This document shows, piece after piece, positions 1-5,182 of a stretch of DNA of 5,781 nt (positions within the stretch are counted from its first letter, which is position 1; each line of letters opens with the position of its first letter). Both the position numbers and the translations under genes were made by a program. Origin of the DNA: an uncultured Campylobacter sp. (GTDB lineage: Bacteria; Campylobacterota; Campylobacteria; Campylobacterales; Campylobacteraceae); the NCBI RefSeq assembly GCF_937949835.1, contig NZ_CALEDC010000346.1:1-5781 (forward strand). Reading direction: 5' to 3'. The notes under the pieces are model-generated. The model searched no databases, was not told where the DNA came from, and saw only the letters and a list, made by a program, of their open reading frames with translations.

Positions 1-22
1 TGCTTTATTTTTTGTAAGTTGT

Positions 23-28
23 TATAGT
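23..28 (+). promoter_or_regulatory. Candidate -10 element of the lipoprotein gene
   Basis: The hexamer TATAGT follows a T-rich tract with TTTTTTG at about positions 8-14. This resembles Campylobacter housekeeping promoters, which rely on a -10 box and upstream T-rich periodicity rather than a clear -35. A start of transcription about 7 bases downstream would leave a leader of roughly 13 bases that begins almost at the AGAGGTG ribosome site. The region further upstream is cut off by the window edge, so the call is tentative. Confidence 0.35.
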
Positions 29-47
29 TTTTTGCAGAGGTGATTTT

Positions 48-548
48 ATGAAAAAATATTTTTTATTATTAGGATTTGCTTTGTTTCTTTTTTCTTCCTG
101 CGGATATTTCACAGGACTTTTTGAATATGAGATTATAAATAAATCTTCCGAAGTTGTGCAGATAAACATAGAGGATGTAGGAACATATACGCTTAATCCT
201 GCGGAGAATCTAAAATTAAAATTTTATAATGCTAATAAAATTTCTTTAATAAATAATCCTAGAGCTTCGCTTAGAAAAGAATGCAAAGAGGCTTATGCTT
301 ATTTTTATGTATACATAGAAAATCTAGAGTATAAAAATATGCAATTCTTTAATTTTTCTGACTTTGATGTTGAAATTTCAGAAAAGAATGGCTTATTAGG
401 CGATAAATATGGTGATATCTTGCTAGTAAAGGCTAAAGAGGTTAAAAAAGCAAAGGTATTTACTCCTAAACCAACTTTTATTTCAACTTTTGTCGATTCT
501 AGATTACCTGCGGATAATGTTATTTCATTTAGTGAAGTTCCTAACTGA
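48..548 (+). CDS. Small putative lipoprotein, AT-rich
   Basis: Encodes 166 residues starting at an ATG preceded by AGAGGTG at about 36-42. The N-terminus is a lipoprotein signal: two lysines at positions 2-3, a hydrophobic run to about residue 14, then LFSSC with Cys18 as the predicted lipidated residue and Gly19 after it, which is not an inner-membrane retention signal. The mature part is polar, rich in Asn, Lys, Phe and Tyr, and suggests beta structure; I recognise no family. It is expected to be anchored to an envelope membrane facing the periplasm or outside. The gene is strikingly AT-rich (18 G/C of 60 bases at 61-120) compared with the minus-strand cluster (33 of 60 at 3241-3300), and it runs towards that cluster. 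It is therefore either a flanking host gene or a separately acquired cargo gene. Its function is unknown. Confidence 0.85.
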   Translation: MKKYFLLLGFALFLFSSCGYFTGLFEYEIINKSSEVVQINIEDVGTYTLNPAENLKLKFYNANKISLINNPRASLRKECKEAYAYFYVYIENLEYKNMQFFNFSDFDVEISEKNGLLGDKYGDILLVKAKEVKKAKVFTPKPTFISTFVDSRLPADNVISFSEVPN

Positions 549-570
549 TACATAAGTAGCCACCGTTATT

Positions 571-628
571 CCACAGTATTCCGCCTTTTCCGGGTTTTGT
601 CTGTGGTAAGTTTTTAAATTTAAAAACT
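571..628. terminator. Convergent-gene spacer with inverted repeats, possible bidirectional terminator
   Basis: The 102-bp gap between the ends of two convergent genes holds two inverted repeats. CCACAG (571-576) can pair with CTGTGG (601-606) across a 24-base loop. AGTTTTTAAATTTAAAAACT (609-628) is a perfect 20-bp palindrome. The position suits a shared terminator for both directions, with the palindrome supplying A/U tracts on either strand. The stem is all A/T apart from its outer G-C pairs, however, so it would be weak as a classical intrinsic terminator. A protein-binding palindrome is the alternative. Confidence 0.35.
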
Positions 629-650
629 CCATTAAAAGCTTTGGGCGTTA

Positions 651-959
651 TTAAGGCTCTTTTAAATTCCTTAAAATCTTTTCTATATACGGATCTGCCG
701 CCATAGTTTCATCGGCGCAAATGTGAAGTCTGCCAAAGCATGCGATTTCCGCGCAAGGCTTTTTATCCCCGTAGCAAAAGCCCACGTAAAATGCCCAGCC
801 CTTTACAAGCTCCCCGTCTCTTATCTCGTCGCGACGCACCGAGCGAAGACCTACGCTTACCATATCAGGCACGGTGGCGCTCATCTTTGCGTGTAATTCG
901 CGCAGAGCTGCGGCGCTGTAATCCTGCGCGTTTAGGTTTATCAAATCCTTTAGCTTCAA
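651..959 (-). CDS. Hypothetical protein with four central cysteines, last gene of the Mu-like early cluster
   Basis: Encodes 102 residues from a TTG start. The start is chosen because TTGA overlaps the TGA stop of the preceding gene (956-959), a pattern of translational coupling, and an AAAGGA ribosome site lies about 8 bases upstream. The next Met codon (residue 26) would discard a well-formed N-terminal helix. No family is recognised. The N-terminal third is helical; the middle (about residues 53-82) is a probable beta region holding four cysteines at 62, 69, 74 and 81, spaced 6-4-6. They could bind a metal or simply be buried residues; no standard zinc-finger pattern is met. The C-terminus is again helical. 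Its place at the distal end of the transposition operon suggests an accessory early phage protein, but nothing in the sequence gives a function. Confidence 0.72.
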   Translation of the reverse strand: MKLKDLINLNAQDYSAAALRELHAKMSATVPDMVSVGLRSVRRDEIRDGELVKGWAFYVGFCYGDKKPCAEIACFGRLHICADETMAADPYIEKILRNLKEP

Positions 960-1231
960 CTCTTCGTTCCTTTCAGGCTCCAGCCGCTACCGAGCCTTTG
1001 AGCTTCGCAGCGCTCAAGCTCTGCGATGGTTTCAAATATCTCCATCCACTTCTTGCGGTTTTTCGGGTGCCTAAGCTTCGCAAGCGCCGTGCGTTCTATC
1101 ATCGCGACGCGCTCGACGCTGATGCCTAGCATCGCCGCAAGCTCGCGGTAAGCTACATCCGCATCGCCCTTTAGCATCCTCACCCGCTCGGCGCATACCT
1201 TGTCCGTGCGGTAGCCCTGAATTCTTTGCAT
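956..1231 (-). CDS. Sigma-70 region 4-like helix-turn-helix protein
   Basis: Encodes 91 residues from an ATG with AAAAGGAAGG upstream. Residues about 27-60 closely resemble region 4.2 of primary sigma factors: a first helix YRELAAMLG, a turn, a recognition helix SVERVAMIERTALAKL, and then the KLRHP signature (52-56) that ends region 4.2 in RpoD-type sigmas (compare RERIRQIEAKALRKLRHP). Regions 1-3 are absent, so it cannot be a complete sigma factor. The C-terminal 30 residues form a charged helical tail with a glutamate-rich segment. In the family context such region-4-only proteins could bind DNA at -35-like sites, occupy the beta-flap of host RNA polymerase, or act as a middle-gene activator in the role that Mor plays in Mu. 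These roles are inference. Its stop overlaps the start of the next gene by four bases. A generic phage DNA-binding regulator is the alternative. Confidence 0.8.
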   Translation of the reverse strand: MQRIQGYRTDKVCAERVRMLKGDADVAYRELAAMLGISVERVAMIERTALAKLRHPKNRKKWMEIFETIAELERCEAQRLGSGWSLKGTKS

Positions 1232-1258
1232 TTCACCCTTCCTTTTGTTTTAACTTCT

Positions 1259-1341
1259 CGGGCGAGCTAAGCCCGCCCTGCGAGCGGGAGCTATGCTCCC
1301 TGCACCCACCTGAAGTTTCAGAAATTTTGCAAGCAAAATTT
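1259..1341. other. Structured 136-nt spacer with competing hairpins
   Basis: The non-coding gap between the NrdD-like gene and the sigma-like gene (1232-1367) is full of inverted repeats. CGGGC (1259-1263) pairs with GCCCG (1271-1275). CCCGC (1272-1276) pairs with GCGGG (1284-1288). GGGAGC (1286-1291) pairs with GCTCCC (1295-1300). CTGAA and TTCAG pair at 1310-1321. AAATTTTGC (1322-1330) pairs with GCAAAATTT (1333-1341). The first three share bases, so forming the middle one excludes its neighbours, the geometry of an attenuator or folding switch. GGCGAGCT occurs at both 1261-1268 and 1351-1358. Read on the transcribed minus strand, these stems lie between the two cistrons, just ahead of the ribosome site of the sigma-like gene. 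An interspersed repeat is the alternative. No gene is seen here. Confidence 0.5.
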
Positions 1342-1367
1342 TAAAATTTCGGCGAGCTCTTGCGCCT

Positions 1368-1538
1368 TCACGCTTGCTTAGTGCTAGCGACATCTTTCTT
1401 CTCTTCAAATAGCACGCGCTGCTTATGCTCGCCCACTTTACCAATATTGAAGCTCTCTACCGGGCGTAGATAGCCCATAACCCTCGTGTAAACGACGCAC
1501 TTGGTGCGTTTTGCTTCAAGCTCTTTAGGAAATTTCAT
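1368..1538 (-). CDS. Stand-alone NrdD C-terminal glycyl-radical domain protein
   Basis: Encodes 56 residues. The ATG at 1538 is chosen over an in-frame start at 1598 because AAAAGGAG lies 5 bases ahead of it and no comparable site precedes the longer form. Nearly the whole protein matches the extreme C-terminus of anaerobic (class III) ribonucleoside-triphosphate reductase: Cys14, VYTRVMGYLRPV (16-27), then a W/F-N-x-G-K element as SFNIGK (29-34) and an H-x-x-R stretch (38-41). The R-x-x-G-Y core (19-23) is the glycyl-radical loop, with Gly22 as the predicted radical residue. The roughly 600-residue catalytic barrel, substrate site and active-site cysteines are missing, and only one cysteine recalls the zinc site, so it has no reductase activity alone. 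It may work as YfiD/GrcA does for pyruvate formate-lyase, replacing an oxygen-cleaved glycyl domain in host NrdD; that role is inference. TATAAA on the minus strand at 1561-1566 may give it a private promoter. Confidence 0.82.
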   Translation of the reverse strand: MKFPKELEAKRTKCVVYTRVMGYLRPVESFNIGKVGEHKQRVLFEEKKDVASTKQA

Positions 1539-1602
1539 ATCCACTCCTTTTAAATTTGACTTTATAAGACGCCCGCACGGGGCGCCATTTAAAATCAAAG
1601 CC

Positions 1603-1785
1603 TTAGCTCCAGATCGTCCCGAGCCCGCGGCGGAAGTGCGGGATCGGTACCGTTATGCTCTCGCGCTTTCTCATCTTTGCGATCCACCCCCTCGGGGTCT
1701 TGAAGAGAATGAATGAGTGCGCGATTATGATCTCATCTTTGCAAGCCTTTAGATCGCTCATTTTCATACTCTCATAAGCTTTCAT
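1603..1785 (-). CDS. Small hypothetical protein of the MuB operon
   Basis: Encodes 60 residues from an ATG with a very strong AAGGAGGA site 7-8 bases upstream; the ribosome site overlaps the TAA stop of the MuB-type gene, which implies translational coupling to it. No family is recognised. The N-terminal 25 residues are helical and mildly amphipathic (two Met, Lys and Asp repeats), and the C-terminal part is basic (PRGWIAKMRKRE at 31-42) with a final FRRGLGTIW element (51-59). The basic character would suit binding to nucleic acid. In Mu the gene after B is the small kil/early regulator block, so this one occupies an equivalent place, but no similarity to Kil can be claimed. The low-gap arrangement and ideal ribosome site make it a real gene rather than a shadow frame. 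Confidence 0.68.
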   Translation of the reverse strand: MKAYESMKMSDLKACKDEIIIAHSFILFKTPRGWIAKMRKRESITVPIPHFRRGLGTIWS

Positions 1786-1798
1786 CTCTTATTCCTCC

Positions 1799-2665
1799 TT
1801 ATAAAATTACCATGCCGCAGGCTTGGGCTATGATCTCCTCGCCCACGGCGCAGCCGTTAAGAGCCGCTAGGCGGACCGACTTTTTGTGTAACTTTTCGGA
1901 CGCGCGGAAGTTACCTTTGGCGTGAGCGAAGATCCCCGTGCCGTAAAAAGCATCGCTCTCCTCTTTGCTGAGCCCCTGCATAGCCCATTTGCCGCAAATG
2001 CGGCTATATAGCTGCCTAAGCTCCTTATTGCGCCCCACTAAATTCTTTAGCAAAATCTCCGTGCCTGCTAGAATTAGCGGAGTACTCGAAAAATCGTAAA
2101 TTCTACGTAGATCCTCAAGCGCTCTTAGAGGCAGATGCTCGGCTTCATCGATTAGCAGCACCTTATCGGCGGTTTTTAGGAAGCTTGAAATCGCTTTTAA
2201 TTTTGCATTAGCGCTGCCTGCGACTTCCAGCCTTAGCGCTTCGCATAGCTCGCCAAGCAAAGCGTTAGCGTTGGTGTGGCAAGTAGCTTCAATTAGCACC
2301 GCGTTAGGATTTTTGGCGGCAAAGTCGCGTAGTATCGTGCTCTTGCCGCTACCTGCGGTGCCGTAAAGCAAAGCTATCTCGCGCTCGCCTACGGCTTCGG
2401 AGATGACGAAATTCGCCATCTTGTAGTCCCGTGAATTGAAAATTTCATCTCGCGCGGGCGAGGCGGCAAACTCTTTTGCTTTTTTGGCGCTAGCATCGAT
2501 ATAGGCGCCTATCTTGGCTGCGATCGCCGCATTATCGCCCTTATATTTGCCCGCGCGAAACTGACTTATCGCTCCCGGACTGATGCCTAAAGCCCGCGCA
2601 AGCGCACTCATACTCACGCTTCCGCCCTCTAAGAATTCGTTTAGCTTAGATATAATCTCTTGCAT
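1799..2665 (-). CDS. MuB-type AAA+ ATPase, transposition target-DNA activator
   Basis: Encodes 288 residues from the ATG at 2665, which has AAAGGAGA 5 bases ahead; an in-frame start at 2704 lacks a ribosome site and would begin inside an inverted repeat. Residues 16-43 form a cI/Xre-like helix-turn-helix (ALARALGISPGAISQFRAGK), as in the N-terminal domain of Mu B. The Walker A motif is GTAGSGKST (102-110), Walker B is VLLIDEAEH (169-177) and sensor 1 is LILAGT (197-202). The C-terminal ~60 residues fit the helical MuB C-terminal domain. Mu B (312 residues) forms ATP-dependent filaments on DNA, marks target sites, gives immunity near the element's own ends and stimulates strand transfer by MuA; the same role in the cytoplasm is expected here. 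The gene follows the transposase by 60 bases, the usual A-B order. Confidence 0.93.
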   Translation of the reverse strand: MQEIISKLNEFLEGGSVSMSALARALGISPGAISQFRAGKYKGDNAAIAAKIGAYIDASAKKAKEFAASPARDEIFNSRDYKMANFVISEAVGEREIALLYGTAGSGKSTILRDFAAKNPNAVLIEATCHTNANALLGELCEALRLEVAGSANAKLKAISSFLKTADKVLLIDEAEHLPLRALEDLRRIYDFSSTPLILAGTEILLKNLVGRNKELRQLYSRICGKWAMQGLSKEESDAFYGTGIFAHAKGNFRASEKLHKKSVRLAALNGCAVGEEIIAQACGMVIL

Positions 2666-2683
2666 ATTTTCTCCTTTGCCCAT

Positions 2684-2722
2684 AAAGGGGCTTTTAAAAG
2701 ACATTTTATGCCCTTTAAAAGC
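2684..2722. repeat. Nested inverted repeats between the MuA- and MuB-type genes
   Basis: The 60-bp gap holds overlapping symmetries: GCTTTTAAA (2690-2698) with TTTAAAAGC (2714-2722), AAAGGG (2684-2689) with CCCTTT (2711-2716), and the self-palindrome CTTTTAAAAG (2691-2700). CATAAA (2681-2686) can also pair with TTTATG (2705-2710). Several of these exclude one another. They sit just upstream of the MuB ribosome site at about 2670-2675, so they could set the A:B expression ratio through RNA folding or processing, but no terminator U-run is evident. Confidence 0.4.
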
Positions 2723-2725
2723 GCC

Positions 2726-4915
2726 TTATCCGCAGACTACTTCCTCAAAGCTCTTTATCTTGCGCTCTGCTTTGCGCTGCGCAGCTTGCGCGCTCAAAAT
2801 TTCATCGCTCAAAGCTACGCTAGAGTTCAAGCTTTTAGCCCCTTTTAACGCGGCATCTATTAGCCTGCTTTCGTTATTCGCCGCTTGCGGCTTAGGCATT
2901 GCGGCGGGCTTTGCTTCTACCATGCGCACTATCTGCTCGAAATCCGCTCGGTGTGCGATCGATGCAGCGTCCATCTGCTTTTTAGTCTCTTTTAGGCGCT
3001 TATTAAATAGCTTTTGCGCGCTTTTAGCCTCCTCGGCACTTACCCCTTCATCCAAATCAAGCGTAGAGGCAACGCCGATAAATTTGTTATCCTCGCTCCA
3101 TAAAAAGCACTCGTTTATATTATTGACGTTTTTGCTGACCCATACGCGCTCAAGCCCGTACATCTCCACGCTGTAAAACCTCACACCATCTAGGCTAATG
3201 CCTTTTTTATGCACGTGTTTCAGCTCTCGTCCGCCAAGACGCGCGCTGATGCTTAGAGCGTCCATGTACACAGCATCGCCTATCTTTGCGCTATACGCAG
3301 CTGCGCAGGTAGTATCAAGGCGCTCAAGGTAGCGGGTGTTTAGAAATTTTTCCGCATACATATCCATCAGTTCTTGCACCTCGCTTAGGTTTTTTAGCAT
3401 CGTTAGATTCGTCTTGTAGCCTCTTTTTAGGCGGCGCTCTTTTTTAGAGCGAAAAAACTCTATGGCTTGGCGCTGCGAGATATTGTGTCCGATGAAGCCC
3501 GCCAAATTTGCGCTGAAGCTATGCTGCAAAGCTCTAAAATTTCGTTCCACATAAGGCTTAAGCCAGCCGCTATAGGCTCTTACCGCCTTATATTCGATAT
3601 CAAGCGCGCCTAAAACCTCTTTCATATATTCGCTCTTAAACGCCTTGCCGTTATCGCCCTTGATTACCTTTGGCTTGCCGTAGCGCACGATATATTTGGC
3701 GACGGCTCTAGCAATAGAGAGAGAATTTTCACTATCGCTGATGTGAAAAGTCGCTACCCCGCTATACGTATCGATTAGAGCGATGATGGTGTAGCGCTTT
3801 TGCCACTCTTTTACATAGTTTTGAAATTCGTCTTTGTCTTTAAAGATAGTGCTGACGTTTTGCCAGCCGATTAGCTCGCAAAGCTCGCTAGCGTTGCAGA
3901 TTAGATCCAGCGGACTGCCGTCTATCTCCACGACCTCGTTTATCGTGCTTACGGCGTAGTTACTGATGCCAAGAGCCGGTAAGCCGCGACCGACCGCTCC
4001 ATCCTCGCCGTAAAGGATGATGTTTTTTACAAGCTTATTTTTGTTTAGGTAGTTGTTTACGAAGCGATTTACGACCTCATAGCTTACAATCTCGTCTCTT
4101 TTGCCTTGAAAATCCTCAAAGTTTATGAGAGAGTTTTTTGCCGCGTGATAATTTAGTGCTTTGTAGATGTTTGTTATATCTACCTTGCCCATACCGCTGC
4201 ATGCGAGTATCAGTTCCACACAAAGCGGCGCAAGACCTAGCGCGTCAAGCTTTAGGGTCTTATTATTATCCCGCTCGTCCACTAGCGCATCCAGCCCGCC
4301 TCTTTTAAATTTACGCTGCCAGTCGTAGAGCTTATTTGCGGTTACCTTTACGCAGCATATCTTTTTCGCGTTGATATACTCCAGAAAAGCGGCCTCACTT
4401 ATCTTGCCTTTTGCATCTTCCCACGCCTTGATTACGTCGTATTTTTCAAAAGCGGCTTTGCGTTTTTTGTCCGAGCAAGTAGCGATAGCAGGGAGGCTTG
4501 TCGCGCTGCTCGGATCGCTTGAGCTTTGCTCTGCGCCGTTTAAATCTCGCCTCGCGCCGTTTAGGCTCTGCGCACTACCGCAGATTGATGCATTGCTTAA
4601 GTTTAAAGCGCCGCCGCTTGCGGACGGATCTGCCGCAGCCGCGCCGTTTAAATTTGCTCCGCCGTGCTTATTGTCGCAAACGCTCTCGCTTTGTCGCGAA
4701 ATTTCGCTGCTTTCGTTGTTTATCAGGCTATCGTCAATCCAAATTTGAAGGGTTTTACCACCGCGACCGATGCCATCTGTGTAGGTGAAACCTAATATAT
4801 TAGGTTTAATAGTGCAAAATTTTTTCCCACTAGCTTGGGCTTTAACTACTCTTCTTTGTAGTTTTCTTAAATTTACACTTAAAATTTCAGCCGCACGTTT
4901 GGAATTTACCCACAT
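2726..4915 (-). CDS. MuA-type DDE transposase
   Basis: Encodes 729 residues (Mu A has 663). The N-terminus (about 1-60) is a winged-helix DNA-binding domain as in MuA/MerR-type folds. A Ser/Ala/Asn-rich linker fills about 62-150. Residues about 160-219 form a helix-turn-helix ending in LYDWQRKFKRGGLDALVDER, typical of end-binding domains of Mu and IS transposases. The rve/RNase H-like catalytic core carries EIDGSPLD (D332), KGDNG (D421) and KPYVERNF (E457), giving a D-D(35)-E triad; Mu A has a longer last spacing. A Mu-transposase C-terminal beta-barrel is seen at about 555-616, with ISLDGVRFYSVEMYGL. The last ~100 residues are helical and basic, where Mu A contacts MuB and ClpX. It would bind the element's ends, cut them and join them to target DNA. 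AAAGGT precedes the start, and its ATG overlaps the previous stop by one base. Confidence 0.95.
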   Translation of the reverse strand: MWVNSKRAAEILSVNLRKLQRRVVKAQASGKKFCTIKPNILGFTYTDGIGRGGKTLQIWIDDSLINNESSEISRQSESVCDNKHGGANLNGAAAADPSASGGALNLSNASICGSAQSLNGARRDLNGAEQSSSDPSSATSLPAIATCSDKKRKAAFEKYDVIKAWEDAKGKISEAAFLEYINAKKICCVKVTANKLYDWQRKFKRGGLDALVDERDNNKTLKLDALGLAPLCVELILACSGMGKVDITNIYKALNYHAAKNSLINFEDFQGKRDEIVSYEVVNRFVNNYLNKNKLVKNIILYGEDGAVGRGLPALGISNYAVSTINEVVEIDGSPLDLICNASELCELIGWQNVSTIFKDKDEFQNYVKEWQKRYTIIALIDTYSGVATFHISDSENSLSIARAVAKYIVRYGKPKVIKGDNGKAFKSEYMKEVLGALDIEYKAVRAYSGWLKPYVERNFRALQHSFSANLAGFIGHNISQRQAIEFFRSKKERRLKRGYKTNLTMLKNLSEVQELMDMYAEKFLNTRYLERLDTTCAAAYSAKIGDAVYMDALSISARLGGRELKHVHKKGISLDGVRFYSVEMYGLERVWVSKNVNNINECFLWSEDNKFIGVASTLDLDEGVSAEEAKSAQKLFNKRLKETKKQMDAASIAHRADFEQIVRMVEAKPAAMPKPQAANNESRLIDAALKGAKSLNSSVALSDEILSAQAAQRKAERKIKSFEEVVCG
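4533..4653 (-). repeat. Degenerate repeats encoding the transposase linker
   Basis: Inside the transposase gene, GCGCCGTTTAAAT occurs at 4533-4545 and 4641-4653, and its first ten bases at 4554-4563. On the coding strand they give repeated L-N-G-A units, and related A-L-N-L-S units lie between them. They build the low-complexity linker at about residues 80-130, between the N-terminal wing domain and the second DNA-binding domain. Repeat slippage could change linker length between strains without breaking the frame if units change in multiples of three bases. Confidence 0.6.
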
Positions 4916-5085
4916 TAGGCTACCTTTATGCCGTCTTTTTCTAGTATCTTTTTAGCTTTTTGGCTTATATAGCCCTTGTAAAAGCTGCTTAAGCTTAGTC
5001 CTCGCATCGCACAGTAGTCTTTTAGATCATACTTTAGCTTTTGCTTCACGGCCTTTGAGACCGGTTTTACTCTATATCCTGGCAT
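4915..5085 (-). CDS. Small DNA-binding-like protein in the Ner position
   Basis: Encodes 56 residues. The ATG at 5085 is chosen because AAAAAAGGAGC ends 4 bases ahead of it; an in-frame ATG at 5112 has no ribosome site. The protein is strongly basic, with lysines spread over its length. Residues about 18-40 (KYDLKDYCAMRGLSLSSFYKG) look like a compact helix-turn-helix, with RGLSLSSF recalling the RGLSLSAL element of Mu Ner/Nlp proteins, but the match is too short for a firm family call. In Mu, ner lies just upstream of A and represses both the early and repressor promoters. The position here is the same, directly ahead of the transposase with a one-base stop/start overlap (TAATG), and next to a divergent promoter region. 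A short basic transposase accessory protein is the alternative. Confidence 0.68.
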   Translation of the reverse strand: MPGYRVKPVSKAVKQKLKYDLKDYCAMRGLSLSSFYKGYISQKAKKILEKDGIKVA

Positions 5086-5110
5086 ATTTGCTCCTTTTTT
5101 AGATTTTTCC

Positions 5111-5154
5111 ATTATTAAAGTAAAAACTTAAGCGCTTTGCCGATATAATATTAT
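5111..5154. promoter_or_regulatory. Divergent promoter/operator region
   Basis: The 97-bp gap between the divergent starts at 5085 and 5183 contains a perfect TATAAT (5144-5149) on the plus strand, with TTTG ahead of it (5136-5139) in Campylobacter style, well placed for the membrane-protein gene. On the minus strand TAATAAT (5111-5117), preceded by a T-rich stretch, is a candidate -10 for the transposition operon. Between and over these lie the palindromes CTTAAG (5127-5132), AAGCGCTT (5130-5137) and ATAATATTAT (5145-5154), possible operator sites for a Ner-like regulator or a repressor. The plus-strand -10 is the firmest part; the rest is tentative. Confidence 0.5.
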
Positions 5155-5182
5155 TCAAAAATTCCGCAAAAAAGGGGATATT

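Noticed and set aside
305..553. Open frame on the minus strand across the lipoprotein gene
   Set aside because: It lies wholly antisense to a gene with a clear signal peptide and ribosome site, and has no recognisable features of its own.
740..1129. 129-codon frame on the plus strand
   Set aside because: Shadow of the two minus-strand genes below it; the product is Arg/Pro/Ser-rich low-complexity, as expected from the opposite strand of GC-rich coding DNA.
1250..1444. 64-codon minus-strand frame over the structured spacer
   Set aside because: Begins at a TTG without a ribosome site inside the NrdD-like gene in another frame, and its second half is just translated hairpin sequence.
1539..1598. 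Longer N-terminus for the NrdD-like protein starting at 1598
   Set aside because: The added 20 residues cover a GC hairpin and the strong ribosome site of the shorter form, and bear no NrdD likeness.
1501..1716. 71-codon plus-strand frame
   Set aside because: Antisense to two small genes with strong ribosome sites; no plus-strand ribosome site or recognisable domain.
2666..2704. Longer N-terminus for the MuB-type protein starting at 2704
   Set aside because: No ribosome site ahead of it, starts within an inverted repeat, and the start at 2665 has an excellent site and fits the family's N-terminal helix-turn-helix.
2583..3176. 197-codon plus-strand frame with hydrophobic stretches resembling membrane segments
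   Set aside because: Antisense to the ends of the MuB- and MuA-type genes; the Leu/Ala/Ser-rich composition comes from the reverse of Lys/Ala/Glu-rich helices.
4371..4788. Two overlapping plus-strand frames of 125 and 96 codons
   Set aside because: They mirror the repetitive linker of the transposase on the other strand, rich in Arg and Leu, with no support of their own.
5086..5112. Longer N-terminus for the Ner-position protein starting at 5112
   Set aside because: The extension would translate its own ribosome site, and the upstream ATG lacks one.
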